64,000 nt of DNA from Agrobacterium sp. a22-2 (GCF_012276985.1 NZ_JAAXMM010000002.1:124001-188000), one strand, 5' to 3'. Shown: positions 28,164 through 37,902, counted from the first letter of the stretch. Program-made: numbers and translations. Notes: generated by a model not told the origin, from the sequence alone.

Positions 28164-29603
28164 TTATCGCTTCACCGAAAGACCGATGCCGGCACGCAGC
28201 ACCTGCGTGTCGGTTGCGGTGTCGCTGGTGGTCAGTTCGTAGCCGAGATCGGCCGTCAGATCGACATGGCGATTGACGCTGTAGGTCAGGCCGGCGCCGG
28301 CTGTATATTCGATAGTTTCGCTCTCGCTGCCCTCTGTCGGGTAATCCCGCCAGGTGGTGGAGCCCGAAAGCCGGGCGACCAGATTGCTGCGCAACTCGTG
28401 AGCCACGCTGGCATTCAGCGCATAGGCCACCGATCCGCTCAGCCCGGCGGTAGTGGACGGCTCGATCGAGGTCGATACGCCGACGGTGACATCCGTGCCG
28501 CGTTGCGGCGACCAGCCGAGATTGCCGTCGAAGGTCACGGCGCCGAGATCGTCCAGCCGCTGGTCGTCGAACATCATCCTCTCATAGCCGATCCCCAGTT
28601 CTCCCCGTAGTTTTTCGCCGAAATCGGTGGCCAGGCCGGCGCGTGCGGCGTAGAGGTCGCCCGAGCGGGCATAGCCGGAGGAATCCCGCTTGTCGTCGTA
28701 GAGAATGCGGCCGGCAGACACTTCGATGAAGGGAATGAGGGCAGGCGAGATTTCATAGCCAAGCCGGGCGTTCAGCGTCGCCGAGGAACGATTGCGATCC
28801 GACAGTTCGACACGGGTTCCGTCCGACAGCACTGCGTCCGTGTAAAGCGAGCGGCCGAAGCTGACGCCGACCGAGCCGCGCATCTTACCGAAATCGCGCT
28901 CAAGTGCGGCGCCGGCGGAAAACTGGTGGATGCCGGATTGCTCGGATGCGCCGCTGATGGCGTTGGGGTCGGTGGTGTCTTCATGACTGAAGCTGTAGCC
29001 GGCGGTCAGTCGAGCAGCCATGTCATCGGCGAGATCAAGGCGCAGGTCGGCGTCGACGGCGGCGGTGGGTTCGTCGTTGCCATCGCCGGACAGGTGCCGG
29101 CGCCAGTTGCCCTGGCCGTTGATCGTCAACTCATGGCTCGACCAATCGGATGTCAGTGTGCCTTTCAGGCCGGTATCCCAATAGGACTTGCGATCCGTCT
29201 CGTTGCCGGTTTTGGTCGACTCGGTCACGAGGCCTTGCGAAAACGTCGGTTTCAGCATCATCGTGCCGAGGCGGATACCGGTGCCGTCGTCGGTGAGATC
29301 GCGGCCGCCGCGCAGTTCGTCGATGGTCGACTCGCGTAGGTTCTGCCGTCCGTTGTCCAAAGCGTCCGCGGCAATCGCTGCGTCGGGGTCAAGCGTGGTC
29401 GCCGCTACAGTCGGTGTCGAAGCGATTGTACCGGTCTGCAGATCGTCGGTCGTGGCGGTTGCATCGTCGGAAGAGGGCGAGCCGAATGCAGCCGGATCGC
29501 CCGGATCAGACAGGGTTTGCGCGGCGGCGGATAGTGGCGGCAGCCACAGGACGCCAGCCGCCAGTGCGCAAAGAACAGATGTCCTATGCCGCGGGCGGGC
29601 CAT
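28164..29603 (-). CDS. Outer-membrane beta-barrel protein (putative beta-barrel porin-2 type)
   Basis: 479 aa from ATG 29603 (AGGAAG just upstream); an earlier ATG at 29633 is possible. Signal peptide RHRTSVLCALAAGVLWLPPLSAAAQ, then a low-complexity Asp/Thr/Ala-rich region to about residue 95, then a C-terminal barrel with regular amphipathic strands such as LGYEISPALIPFIEVSAGRILYDD and LRGELGIGYERMMF, ending in a strand with Leu-Ser-Val-Lys-Arg. The last residue is Arg rather than the usual Phe. This matches rhizobial proteins annotated as outer membrane beta-barrel (BBP2/PF10082-like). Substrate unknown. Confidence 0.8.
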   Translation of the reverse strand: MARPRHRTSVLCALAAGVLWLPPLSAAAQTLSDPGDPAAFGSPSSDDATATTDDLQTGTIASTPTVAATTLDPDAAIAADALDNGRQNLRESTIDELRGGRDLTDDGTGIRLGTMMLKPTFSQGLVTESTKTGNETDRKSYWDTGLKGTLTSDWSSHELTINGQGNWRRHLSGDGNDEPTAAVDADLRLDLADDMAARLTAGYSFSHEDTTDPNAISGASEQSGIHQFSAGAALERDFGKMRGSVGVSFGRSLYTDAVLSDGTRVELSDRNRSSATLNARLGYEISPALIPFIEVSAGRILYDDKRDSSGYARSGDLYAARAGLATDFGEKLRGELGIGYERMMFDDQRLDDLGAVTFDGNLGWSPQRGTDVTVGVSTSIEPSTTAGLSGSVAYALNASVAHELRSNLVARLSGSTTWRDYPTEGSESETIEYTAGAGLTYSVNRHVDLTADLGYELTTSDTATDTQVLRAGIGLSVKR

Positions 29604-29836
29604 CTTCCTGCCGGTATTTGAGGGCAATGCCATTCGTTCTTGCTCGAGCGGGTGCTGAAATGCTTACTCAAACGTAAAGCCATGTGGTTAACGTTTGGTT
29701 GCCGGCCCGCAGATTGCGCTGGCGCGACACAGGCCCTGTGTCCATAATGGCGGAATGAGACTCCTCATCCATTTGTCTTACAGGGTGTGGTGAATGGTGA
29801 ATGGACAACGAAATATAAACGCAGTATGGAACGGCT

Positions 29837-30832
29837 ATGATAAAGCGCGCTGTAAAACTCGTTGACGCTGGTGCAATCGAATCCGCATTGCGGTCGGTCG
29901 CTGCCGAAAGAAGTGGTCTCGAAGCCGTCGAAAAGGCTTTGACCGGGTATCTCGCCGGGCCGTTCTGCAATGCGGTCGAGGTCATCGGCAGCATTTCGGG
30001 CCGTGTGATCGTGACGGGCGTCGGCAAGAGCCATCACATCGGCGGCAAGATTGCTGCGACCTTTGCCTCGACTGGCACGCCTGCCTTCTTCATCCATCCG
30101 GCCGAAGCCAATCATGGCGATCTCGGCATGATTGCCCGCGACGACGCGATCATCGCGATGTCGTGGAGCGGCGAGAGTGCCGAGCTGCACGGGATGATTT
30201 CCTTTTCTCGTCGCTTCTCCATTCCTCTGATCGCCATCACCTCGGGTGAGAATTCGACGCTGGCGCGGGAAGCGGACATCGTTCTGCTGCTGCCCAAGGA
30301 ACAGGAAGCCTGTCCGCACGGCCTGGCGCCGACGACGTCGACGATGATGCAGATGGCGATGGGCGATGCAATCGCGCTGGCGCTGCTTGAAGCCCGCGGC
30401 TTTACCGCGCTCGATTTCCGTACCTTCCATCCCGGTGGCAAGCTTGGGGCCATGCTGTCGCATGTCTCCGACATCATGCATCGCGGCGAAGAGATTCCGC
30501 TGGTGCCGTTCGGCACCTCCATGCCGGAAGCCATCACCGTGTTGTCACGCAAGCGGTTTGGTTGCGTCGGCATTGTCGATGAAGCCGGCAAACTGTGCGG
30601 CATCATCACCGATGGCGATATTGCCCGCAGCCTGTCGCGTAATCTGGCTGATATGAACGTCGAGGACGTGATGACCCGCGATCCCAAGACGGTGGAAGTG
30701 GACACGCTTGCCACCAGCGCCATGGCGATCCTCAACCAGCACAATATTTCGGCCCTGTTTGCTGCCGATGATGATGGTGTTCCCGTCGGCATCGTGCATT
30801 TCCACGATCTGCTGCGGATCGGCGTGGCCTGA
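29837..30832 (+). CDS. kdsD: Arabinose-5-phosphate isomerase (KpsF/GutQ family)
   Basis: 331 aa. An N-terminal SIS domain (VIVTGVGKSHHIGGKIAATFASTGTPAFFIHPAEANHGDLGM and AMSWSGES) is followed by two CBS domains (from about residue 210, DIMHRGEEIPLVPFGTSMPEAI and DVMTRDPKTVEVDTLA). It interconverts ribulose-5-phosphate and arabinose-5-phosphate, the first step to Kdo for lipopolysaccharide. The conserved Lys, Glu and His residues of KdsD are visible in GVGKSHHIG and the EANHGDLG loop. The stop abuts the convergent nfeD stop with no spacer. Confidence 0.94.
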   Translation: MIKRAVKLVDAGAIESALRSVAAERSGLEAVEKALTGYLAGPFCNAVEVIGSISGRVIVTGVGKSHHIGGKIAATFASTGTPAFFIHPAEANHGDLGMIARDDAIIAMSWSGESAELHGMISFSRRFSIPLIAITSGENSTLAREADIVLLLPKEQEACPHGLAPTTSTMMQMAMGDAIALALLEARGFTALDFRTFHPGGKLGAMLSHVSDIMHRGEEIPLVPFGTSMPEAITVLSRKRFGCVGIVDEAGKLCGIITDGDIARSLSRNLADMNVEDVMTRDPKTVEVDTLATSAMAILNQHNISALFAADDDGVPVGIVHFHDLLRIGVA

Positions 30833-31291
30833 TCAGGCCACATCCACCGTCAGGTCGCGGCCGGTGCTGGAGACGATCCGCACCTTGGTGCCCGCCGGCA
30901 GGTCCGGTCCCATGACAGACCAGTAGGTGTCGTCAAGCCGAATTCGGCCGCGTCCGTCGTGCATCGGCTCCTGCAGGGTGGCCGTGCGGCCGACCAGGCT
31001 TTCGCCACGTTTGTTGAGCAAGGGCTCATCGCTCTTGCCCTCGCCGCGCGACACCAGTCGGCGGCCAAGCAGAATGGCAAGAACGGCCAGGGCGGCAAAC
31101 ACTAGGATCTGCACCTGCCAGCCCCAGAACGGCGCTCCCCAGAACAAAAGCGACAGCATGCCCGTGCCGATGGCGCCGATGCCGATCCAGACGAGAAAAA
31201 CGCCCGGCATGAGCAGTTCGGCGGCCAGAAGCAGCAATCCCAGCAGCCACCAGGTCCATGGTCCCAGTTGTACAGCAAGCCAGGTCAGCAT
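30833..31291 (-). CDS. NfeD-like membrane protein
   Basis: 152 aa. Membrane segments near residues 12-30 (WWLLGLLLLAAELLMPGVFL), 33-52 and 56-76, followed by a soluble OB-fold NfeD1b domain (GESLVGRTATLQEPMHDGRGRIRLDDTYWSVMGPDLPAGTKVRIV). This short form lacks the ClpP-like protease domain. Such proteins pair with SPFH/stomatin partners; here the partner gene lies 3 bases upstream on the same strand. It may support membrane microdomain organisation. Confidence 0.92.
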   Translation of the reverse strand: MLTWLAVQLGPWTWWLLGLLLLAAELLMPGVFLVWIGIGAIGTGMLSLLFWGAPFWGWQVQILVFAALAVLAILLGRRLVSRGEGKSDEPLLNKRGESLVGRTATLQEPMHDGRGRIRLDDTYWSVMGPDLPAGTKVRIVSSTGRDLTVDVA

Positions 31292-31294
31292 GGC

Positions 31295-32314
31295 TTAGCT
31301 CCCCTGATTGGGTGCAAAGGGATTGACGGCCGGCGTGGTGCGTACGGCAGTGGTGGTTGTAGCCGGGCGCGGTTTGGGTGGTTCGCCGGTCGAGGGATTG
31401 CCGAATACTTCGCGGGCGATGGCGCCGATGCCGCCGAGCGAGCCGATCAGCGACGAGGCCTCCATCGGCATCAGCACGATCTTGGAATTGGGCGCCGAGC
31501 CGATCGTCGCCATGGCTTCGGTGTATTTCTGGGCGACGAAATAGTTGATGGCGTTGATATCGCCGGCGGCAATCGCTTCCGACACCATGCGTGTCGCATT
31601 GGCTTCCGCCTCGGCCAGACGTTCGCGGGCCTCGGCTTCTCGATAGGCGGCCTCGCGCTCGCCTTCGGCCTGCAGGATGGCGGATTGCTTGGCGCCCTCG
31701 GCGCGCAGGATCTGCGCGTTTCTGAAGCCTTCGGCTTCCAGCACCAGCGCCCGCTTTTCGCGCTCCGCCTTCATCTGCCGACCCATGGCATCGACCAGGT
31801 CCTTCGGCGGCTGGATGTCCTTGATCTCGACGCGGGTGACCTTGATGCCCCAGGGGCCGACCGCCTCGTCAACGACGCGCAGGAGGCGATCGTTGATGAC
31901 CTCGCGGTTGGACAGCAATTCGTCGAGATCCATCGAGCCCATGACCGAGCGTATGTTGGTCATGGTCAGATTGAGGATGGCGTTTTCGAGATTGGAGACC
32001 TGATAGGCGGCCTGGGCGGCGTTGAGGATCTGGTAGAAGGCCACCGCATCGGCCGAGACGCTGGCATTGTCCTTGGTGATGACCTCCTGGGTCGGGACGT
32101 CAAGCACCTGCTCCATGACATTCAGCTTGGAGCCGATGCTCTCGATGAAGGGGATGATCAGGTTGAGGCCCGGCTCCAGCGTCCGCGTGTAACGCCCGAA
32201 GCGTTCGATCGTGTAACGATAGCCCTGCGGCACCGTCTTGATCCCGGCGAAGAGGACGAGAACCACCAGAAGCACGAGGGCTATGACGACAATATCAAAT
32301 CCGGCGAGGTTCAT
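31295..32314 (-). CDS. qmcA: SPFH/Band-7 (QmcA/stomatin-like) membrane protein
   Basis: 339 aa from ATG 32314. An N-terminal membrane segment ([20 protein letters not shown]) is followed by the SPFH domain ([31 protein letters not shown] through [15 protein letters not shown]), then a Glu/Ala-rich coiled coil (about 165-260) and a Pro/Thr-rich tail. It should form oligomeric rings in the inner membrane. With NfeD 3 bases downstream it is the standard stomatin-NfeD pair, in other bacteria linked to membrane quality control with FtsH. Confidence 0.93.
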   Translation of the reverse strand: MNLAGFDIVVIALVLLVVLVLFAGIKTVPQGYRYTIERFGRYTRTLEPGLNLIIPFIESIGSKLNVMEQVLDVPTQEVITKDNASVSADAVAFYQILNAAQAAYQVSNLENAILNLTMTNIRSVMGSMDLDELLSNREVINDRLLRVVDEAVGPWGIKVTRVEIKDIQPPKDLVDAMGRQMKAEREKRALVLEAEGFRNAQILRAEGAKQSAILQAEGEREAAYREAEARERLAEAEANATRMVSEAIAAGDINAINYFVAQKYTEAMATIGSAPNSKIVLMPMEASSLIGSLGGIGAIAREVFGNPSTGEPPKPRPATTTTAVRTTPAVNPFAPNQGS

Positions 32315-32449
32315 GGTCGGCTCTCCCTGCAATCGACAGGCGCCGACAGCGGCGCTCTGCTCTTTTTGGTTTCTTCTTCAGAATTGGCGGTTTAGCACGA
32401 CGATTGCAAGGTTATGCGACACGGATCGACACCCTTTTCGTTTTCTGGC

Positions 32450-33484
32450 TCAAATCCAGCCCATCAGTTCGCGTCGGACGACATGTTCCAACACCGCCAT
32501 GCCGCCGGGGCTGTCGTTGAGGCAGGGGATATGGGTGAACTTCTCGCCGCCCGCATGATGGAAGATCTCTCCGGCCTCGCCGGCAATTTCCTCCAGCGTT
32601 TCAAGGCAGTCGGAGACGAAACCGGGATTGATCACTGCGATACGCTTGACGCCGTCCTTGGCGAGTTTCTCCACCGTCTTGTCGGTATAGGGCTGCAGCC
32701 ATTCCTCTGGCCCGAAACGGGACTGGAAGGTGACCATCAGGCGCTCTTTCTCCCAGCCGAGCTTGTCGCGCAGCAGACGGGCGGTCTTGTAGCACTGGCA
32801 GTGATAGGGATCGCCCTTCTGGAAATAGGACATGGGGATGCCGTGGAACGAGGTCAGGACCAGTTCCGGCTCCCAGTCGAGAGTTGCCAAATGGGTCGTG
32901 ATCGAGTTGGCCAGTGCTTCGATATAGACCGGATCATCGGCATATTGCGGCACGGTGCGCAGTGCCGGCTGCCAGCGCATTTTCAGCAGGGCCTTGAAGG
33001 CTTCGTCGTTGACGGTGGCCGTGGTTGCTGCGGCATATTGCGGATAGAGCGGGAAGAGCAGAATCTTCTCGCAACCGTCCTTCTGTAGTTCCTCGATTTT
33101 CGAGGCGATCGATGGTTGGCCGTAGCGCATGGCCCAGTCGACCCGCACATTTTCCAGATCACCGAAGGACTTGGCCATCCGTTCCGCCTGGTTGCGGGTA
33201 TAGGTGCGCAGATAGCTTTCATCGAGATCCTTGTTCCAGATCTTCTCATAGGCCTTGCCGACCTTGCCCGGACGGGTGTTGAGCACGATGCCGTAGAGGA
33301 TCGGATACCAGAACAGGCGCGACCATTCGATCACCCGTTTGTCGGACAGGAATTCGCGCAGATAGCGGCGCATCGATGTGTAATCGGTACCATCAGGCGT
33401 GCCGAGATTGACAAGCAGCACGCCGACCTTGCCGAACCGCACCGGCGGGTGATTGGCTGGAAGGTGGCTCTGATCAACAGTCAT
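32450..33484 (-). CDS. hemH: Ferrochelatase
   Basis: 344 aa. It inserts Fe2+ into protoporphyrin IX, the last step of protoheme synthesis. Motifs are GVLLVNLGTPD, the catalytic His in LVLTSFHGIPMSYFQKGDPYHCQC, FGPEEWLQPYTD and VINPGFVSDCLETLEEI with the metal-binding Glu. A Cys-rich CQCYKTA stretch is part of the normal bacterial loop; no C-terminal Fe-S domain is present. It stands alone on its strand, with the UshA-LysM terminator upstream and the SPFH gene downstream. Confidence 0.96.
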   Translation of the reverse strand: MTVDQSHLPANHPPVRFGKVGVLLVNLGTPDGTDYTSMRRYLREFLSDKRVIEWSRLFWYPILYGIVLNTRPGKVGKAYEKIWNKDLDESYLRTYTRNQAERMAKSFGDLENVRVDWAMRYGQPSIASKIEELQKDGCEKILLFPLYPQYAAATTATVNDEAFKALLKMRWQPALRTVPQYADDPVYIEALANSITTHLATLDWEPELVLTSFHGIPMSYFQKGDPYHCQCYKTARLLRDKLGWEKERLMVTFQSRFGPEEWLQPYTDKTVEKLAKDGVKRIAVINPGFVSDCLETLEEIAGEAGEIFHHAGGEKFTHIPCLNDSPGGMAVLEHVVRRELMGWI

Positions 33485-33555
33485 GGGGCGGGGTCCTGAT
33501 TTTTGTGCACGATACAGCAGATACGCCGAAACGGCTGCCGGGGATTGCTTTACTT

Positions 33556-33594
33556 AAAAAGAAAAACCGGCCCGGGAAAGCCCGAGCCGGTTTT
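33556..33594 (-). terminator. Intrinsic terminator of the 5'-nucleotidase gene
   Basis: A GC-rich stem formed by ACCGGCTCGGGC and CCCGGGCCGGT around a TTT loop on the minus strand, followed by TTTTTCTTTTT. It lies 21 bases past the nucleotidase stop and upstream of hemH. Confidence 0.9.
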
Positions 33595-33614
33595 AGGACT
33601 GCGACAGTTTGACC

Positions 33615-35549
33615 TTACTTTGCCGGGATCTTCAGCTCTTCGCCGATCTCGATCAGGTCGGGATTCTTCAGAGCATTTTCCTTGGCGATCTTGGTCCACA
33701 TCGGGCCGTCACCGTAGACTTCCGTGGCGATCTTCCAGAGGCTGTCACCCCGAACGACCGTGTAAGCCTTGCCGGTTTCAACCGTCGGCGCTGCGGTCGT
33801 CAGGGTCGTGGAGGCGGCCGGCAGTTCCGGGGTTTTCACGGCCGGAGTGGCTGTTGCCGGGGCCGGGGCGGCAGGGGCTGCGGGAGCGGCAGCCGGTGCC
33901 GCAGCTTCAACCTTTGCCGGCGGTACATAGGTCGCGGGCGTCGCGTCGGTGATGCGGCCGTCGAGATAGGGCTTATAAGGGTTGTTGGCGGTCAGATAGT
34001 CGGCGAGCGCCAGTTCGAGGTTCGGGCCGAAGTCGTAGGCGTTTTCTGCCTTGGAGGCAAAGATCTTGAAGCCGTCGCCGCCGCCGCGCACATAGTTGTT
34101 GGTGACGATGCCGTAGGTCTTGGCCGGATCGATGGCGACGAAGGTGCCGCCTTCCTTGACTTCAACTGCCGAAATGCGGCTGCCGACCGGCTTGGAGCGG
34201 TCGAATGTGTATTTCAGGCCCGACACCTGCAGGAAGCGTCCGGCGCCGTCGTCGATCTGGCTGGCGCCGTTCTCGAGCGCCGCCAACAAATCCGCACCCT
34301 TGAGCTGGAAGGTGGCAATGGTGTTCTGGAACGGCAGAACGGTCAGCACTTCGCCCATGGTGATTTCGCCGGCATCGATCGAGGCCCGCAGGCCGCCGCC
34401 GTTGGCAAGCGAGATGGTGATGCCCTGATCCTTGACGCGGTTCAGCTGCGCATCGGCAACGAGGTTGCCCATTTCGCATTCCCTGACGCGGCATACCTTG
34501 CGGTCGCCCTGGATCAGGCCGTCGGAGGCGCCGACAATCTTTTTCTTCAGTTCCTCGATCGGCGCTTTCAGCTCATCGATGCGCTTGACGATCGTCTCGT
34601 CCGGCTTGAACTTTGCGTCGACCAGGATCGGTTCGCCGGTCGCTTCCTTGACGGTGCCGGCTTCGTCGAAGACGACCTTGAGGTCGCCGAGATACTTGCT
34701 GTACTGGCCGGCCTGCACCACAGGCACCTTGTAGCCGCCGGGATTGTCGACCATCGTCGGATAGGGGCCTTCGGCACCTTCGACGGTGTTGGACAGCAGG
34801 GTGTGGCTATGGCCGCCGACCACGACGTCGACATCGGGGATCTTGGCGATGGCCGACAGGTCGCGCGGATAGCCGACATGGGTCAGCGCGATGATCTTGT
34901 CGACGCCGTCAGCCTTGAGCTTGACCACTTCGGCAGTGATGGTGGCTACATCCTCGGCAATCAGCACGTTCGGACCTGGGGAGGCGAGTTCTTCCGTGTC
35001 GTTGGCGACGGCGCCGACGATGCCGATCTTCTGGCCGCCGACTTCCAGCACGATCGACGGCTTGACGCGGTCGCCGAGCTTGGAGGAGACGCTGGCGAGC
35101 ACATTGGCGGTGACGACCGGGAACTGCACCTTGTCGAGGAAGCCGGCCAGGCCGTCCTCGCTGTCGTCGAACTCGTGGTTGCCAACGGTCATGGCGTCGA
35201 ACTTCATGGCGTTCAGCACTTCTGCCTCAACCGAACCCTTGTAGGTGGTGTAGAACAGCGAGCCCTGAAAATTGTCGCCGGCGTTGAGTAGCAGCACGTT
35301 CTTGCCGCCGGCTTTCAGCGCGTCGCGGGTCTCGTTGATGGCGGTGAGCAGACGGGCAGCACCGCCGAAGCAGGCGGCCTTGGCTTCGTCTTCTGCCGAG
35401 CAGGTCGAATCGGTCTTGTTGATCGATTCGATGCGCGAATGGAAATCATTGATATGCAGGATATTCAGCTCGAAATCGGCAAAGGCCGCGCTCGCCGTGA
35501 TGGCCAGCGCCGAGGCGCTCAGAAGGCCAAACCGCAGGGTTTTAAACAT
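33615..35549 (-). CDS. Periplasmic 5'-nucleotidase/UshA-like metallophosphatase with C-terminal LysM domain
   Basis: 644 aa. Signal peptide to AAFA (about residue 24). The metallophosphatase domain has LNILHINDFHSRIE, NAGDNFQGSLF, TVGNHEFDDSEDGL and VVVGGHSHTLL, giving the binuclear metal site. The 5'-nucleotidase C-terminal domain has LANGGGLRASIDAGEITMGEVLTVLPFQNTI. An Ala/Pro/Thr-rich linker (about 540-590) leads to a LysM domain YTVVRGDSLWKIATEVYGDGPMWTKIAKEN at the end. The enzyme would hydrolyse periplasmic nucleotides or UDP-sugars for scavenging, while the LysM tethers it to murein. Own terminator downstream. Confidence 0.92.
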   Translation of the reverse strand: MFKTLRFGLLSASALAITASAAFADFELNILHINDFHSRIESINKTDSTCSAEDEAKAACFGGAARLLTAINETRDALKAGGKNVLLLNAGDNFQGSLFYTTYKGSVEAEVLNAMKFDAMTVGNHEFDDSEDGLAGFLDKVQFPVVTANVLASVSSKLGDRVKPSIVLEVGGQKIGIVGAVANDTEELASPGPNVLIAEDVATITAEVVKLKADGVDKIIALTHVGYPRDLSAIAKIPDVDVVVGGHSHTLLSNTVEGAEGPYPTMVDNPGGYKVPVVQAGQYSKYLGDLKVVFDEAGTVKEATGEPILVDAKFKPDETIVKRIDELKAPIEELKKKIVGASDGLIQGDRKVCRVRECEMGNLVADAQLNRVKDQGITISLANGGGLRASIDAGEITMGEVLTVLPFQNTIATFQLKGADLLAALENGASQIDDGAGRFLQVSGLKYTFDRSKPVGSRISAVEVKEGGTFVAIDPAKTYGIVTNNYVRGGGDGFKIFASKAENAYDFGPNLELALADYLTANNPYKPYLDGRITDATPATYVPPAKVEAAAPAAAPAAPAAPAPATATPAVKTPELPAASTTLTTAAPTVETGKAYTVVRGDSLWKIATEVYGDGPMWTKIAKENALKNPDLIEIGEELKIPAK

Positions 35550-35668
35550 CGCTTTTCTCCTGTTGGCATGGGCATTCGGCAGAGGCGCCGTCCCACTTTA
35601 TTATGAATTGCGTGAGGTCGATCCCACATCCCCAGATGTTTCCATCAAGTGCCGGGGACTTCAAGAAA

Positions 35669-35704
35669 AAAACAACGCTCCGACGCAATCAAGGGTCGGA
35701 GCGT
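35669..35704 (-). terminator. Intrinsic terminator after omp10
   Basis: Perfect 10-bp arms ACGCTCCGAC (35675-35684) and GTCGGAGCGT (35695-35704) with a 10-base loop; on the minus strand the stem is followed by TGTTTTTTTC. It lies 25 bases after the omp10 stop. Confidence 0.85.
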
Positions 35705-35729
35705 TTGGGGGACAGGACAAGCAATGATC

Positions 35730-36092
35730 TCAAATGCGGCGCGTTAGCGAGAACTGCGCGCCGGCGTCTGTGGTGCAATTGAGCTGGTTGACCGTGACCA
35801 TCGCGCAGTTGACCTTGGACTGGGTATTGCGCACCAGCGAGGTCATGTTGATTTCCACCAGCTGCGGCGACAGCGAAACATAGGTGCCGGAGGCCAGCAG
35901 CGCATTGTTGTCGGTCGAGCGCGTGCTGAACGTGCCGGCCTGGAAGCTCGAGACAATGCCGTTCGGATCGACCCAGGCGCCTTCCACCGTCGGGGCCTGG
36001 CGCACTGGCGGCAGTGGGCGCGGGCCGGTCGAGCTGCAGGCCGAGAGGGCCAGCGCTGTGCCCAACAGAATAATGGTGGTCTTGATCTTCAT
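35730..36092 (-). CDS. omp10: Omp10-like outer-membrane lipoprotein
   Basis: 120 aa from ATG 36092. A lipoprotein signal [19 protein letters not shown] ends in a lipobox LSAC (Cys19). The mature part contains [58 protein letters not shown] and FSLTRR, which I recognise as the pattern of Brucella Omp10. Two conserved cysteines could form a disulfide. A longer reading from 36173 would place residues before the signal peptide and is unlikely. It has its own terminator. Role in Brucella is tied to outer-membrane integrity and virulence. Confidence 0.85.
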   Translation of the reverse strand: MKIKTTIILLGTALALSACSSTGPRPLPPVRQAPTVEGAWVDPNGIVSSFQAGTFSTRSTDNNALLASGTYVSLSPQLVEINMTSLVRNTQSKVNCAMVTVNQLNCTTDAGAQFSLTRRI

Positions 36093-36241
36093 AACCGTCT
36101 CCCGCATCGCAAGACTTTGGCCTGTGGCCCGAAACTGATGGATTCTCTTGGCCAAACCATGCCGCGAAGACATGGTGAAAGCAAGGCCAAGCGCCGTTCG
36201 GCCAACAGTTATCCGGCCATGGAAGGCATGTGTTCCGGCGG

Positions 36242-36278
36242 GAAAAGAAAATGCCCGCCGCGGGTGGCGACGGGCATC
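36242..36278 (-). terminator. Intrinsic terminator of hss
   Basis: A stem ATGCCCGTCGC/GCGGCGGGCAT with a 5-base loop, followed on the minus strand by TTTTCTTTTC. It is 27 bases downstream of the hss stop. Confidence 0.85.
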
Positions 36279-36304
36279 AAAGGCTTGTGGGTCTAAAGGC
36301 TAAA

Positions 36305-37747
36305 TCAGCGAACGAGGATGTTCTTGAACTGCCAGGGATCCTTGGTGTCGAGGTCTTCGGGGAAGAGGCCCGGACGGCCGTCGAGCGGGGTCCAGTCGGT
36401 GTAATGGCCTTCGACCGGTCCGAGATAGGGCGACTGCACTTCCAGGCAGCGCTTGTAGTCGATCTCGTCGGCTTCGACGATGCCGGCCTTCGGGTTCTCG
36501 ATGGCCCAGACCATGCCGGCCAGCACGGCCGAGGTCACCTGCAGGCCGGTAGCGTTCTGGTAGGGCGCGATGCGACGGGTTTCTTCCAGCGACAGGCGCG
36601 AGCCATACCAATAGGCGTTCTTGTCGTGGCCATAGAGCAGCACGCCGAGTTCGTCGATGCCCTCGACTAGTTCGTTCTCGTCGAGAACGTGCAGGACCGG
36701 CTGGGCCGTGCCGCCATTGCCGAACATTTCGTGCAGCGACAGCACGGCGTCATTGGCCGGGTGGTAGGCGTAATGGCAGGTCGGGCGATAGACGACTTCG
36801 CCGTCCTTCTCGACCGTGAAGTAATCGGCGATCGAGATGGATTCGTTGTGGGTGACGAGGAAGCCATACTGCGGGCCGGGGGTCGGGCACCAGGTGCGCA
36901 CGCGAGTGTTGGCGCCGGGCTGCTCGAGATAGATGGCGGCCTTGCAGCCCTTCTTGTGCTTCTTGGCGTTCTTCGGCATCCAGTTTTCATGGGTGCCCCA
37001 GCCGAGTTCGGCAGGCTGCAGGCCTTCGGAGATGAAGCCTTCGACCGACCAGGTGTTCCAGAACACGTTGAGGGGTTTTGGGTTCTTGGTCAGCTGCGTG
37101 TCACGCTCGGCAATGTGGATGCCCTTGACGCCGACCTTCTTCATCAGCTTGGCCCAGCCTTCGCGGTCGTCCTGGGTAGGCTCCTCGAACTTCACACCCA
37201 GTTCATTGGCCAGATTGACGAGCGCCTGCTTGACGAACCAGGAGACCATGCCCGGGTTTGCCCCGCAGGTGGAAACGGCTGTGGCGCCGCCCGGGTTCTT
37301 CTTCTTCTCGGCGCGAACGGTTTCGCGCAGCGCGTAGTTGGTGCGCTCGGAATTCTTCATGGTCTTGTCGAAATAGAAGCCGAGCCAGGGCTCGACGACC
37401 GTGTCGATATAAAGAACGTCGAGCTTGCGGCAGAGCTTCATCAGGTCGAGCGAGCCGGTGTCGACCGAGAGGTTGACGCAGAAGCCCTGGCCTTCGCCTT
37501 CGGTCAGCAGTGGCTTCAAGAGATCCTTGTAATTCTCTTTGGTGACATGGGCCTGGATGTGCTTGATGCCATGCTTGGCAAGGATTTCGGCATCCTCGTT
37601 GCGCGGGTCGATGACCACCATCCGGCTCTTGTCGAATTTGAAATGGCGCTCGATCAGGGGCAGGGTGCCCCGACCGATCGAACCGAAGCCAATCATGACG
37701 ATCGGACCGGTGATTTCGCCGTAAACCGGATAGGCTTGCTTGGTCAT
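36305..37747 (-). CDS. hss: Homospermidine synthase
   Basis: 480 aa NAD-dependent enzyme making sym-homospermidine from putrescine (two molecules, or putrescine plus spermidine). It starts MTKQAYPVYGEITGPIVMIGFGSIGRGTLPLIERHF with the GxGSIGxGxxP Rossmann motif. Characteristic stretches are DVLYIDTVVEPWLGFY, STCGANPGMVSWFVKQAL, ERDTQLTKNPK and WGTHENWMPKNA. Homospermidine is the main polyamine of rhizobia, which supports the taxonomic reading. Length matches bacterial Hss. Monocistronic, with a terminator downstream. Confidence 0.95.
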   Translation of the reverse strand: MTKQAYPVYGEITGPIVMIGFGSIGRGTLPLIERHFKFDKSRMVVIDPRNEDAEILAKHGIKHIQAHVTKENYKDLLKPLLTEGEGQGFCVNLSVDTGSLDLMKLCRKLDVLYIDTVVEPWLGFYFDKTMKNSERTNYALRETVRAEKKKNPGGATAVSTCGANPGMVSWFVKQALVNLANELGVKFEEPTQDDREGWAKLMKKVGVKGIHIAERDTQLTKNPKPLNVFWNTWSVEGFISEGLQPAELGWGTHENWMPKNAKKHKKGCKAAIYLEQPGANTRVRTWCPTPGPQYGFLVTHNESISIADYFTVEKDGEVVYRPTCHYAYHPANDAVLSLHEMFGNGGTAQPVLHVLDENELVEGIDELGVLLYGHDKNAYWYGSRLSLEETRRIAPYQNATGLQVTSAVLAGMVWAIENPKAGIVEADEIDYKRCLEVQSPYLGPVEGHYTDWTPLDGRPGLFPEDLDTKDPWQFKNILVR

Positions 37748-37902
37748 CTCTGTCTCCTTCAGATGTGCGGGCGTGGTTGCAGCGCCGCACGATAGGGTCT
37801 TGGTCTGTCTGCGTTCGGATTTCCCGAATTTGTCGGCTCTAGATCATAAATTCCTGACATAATAAAGGGTCTATGCGGATTGCCGATGAAAGGGGCGCCC
37901 CA

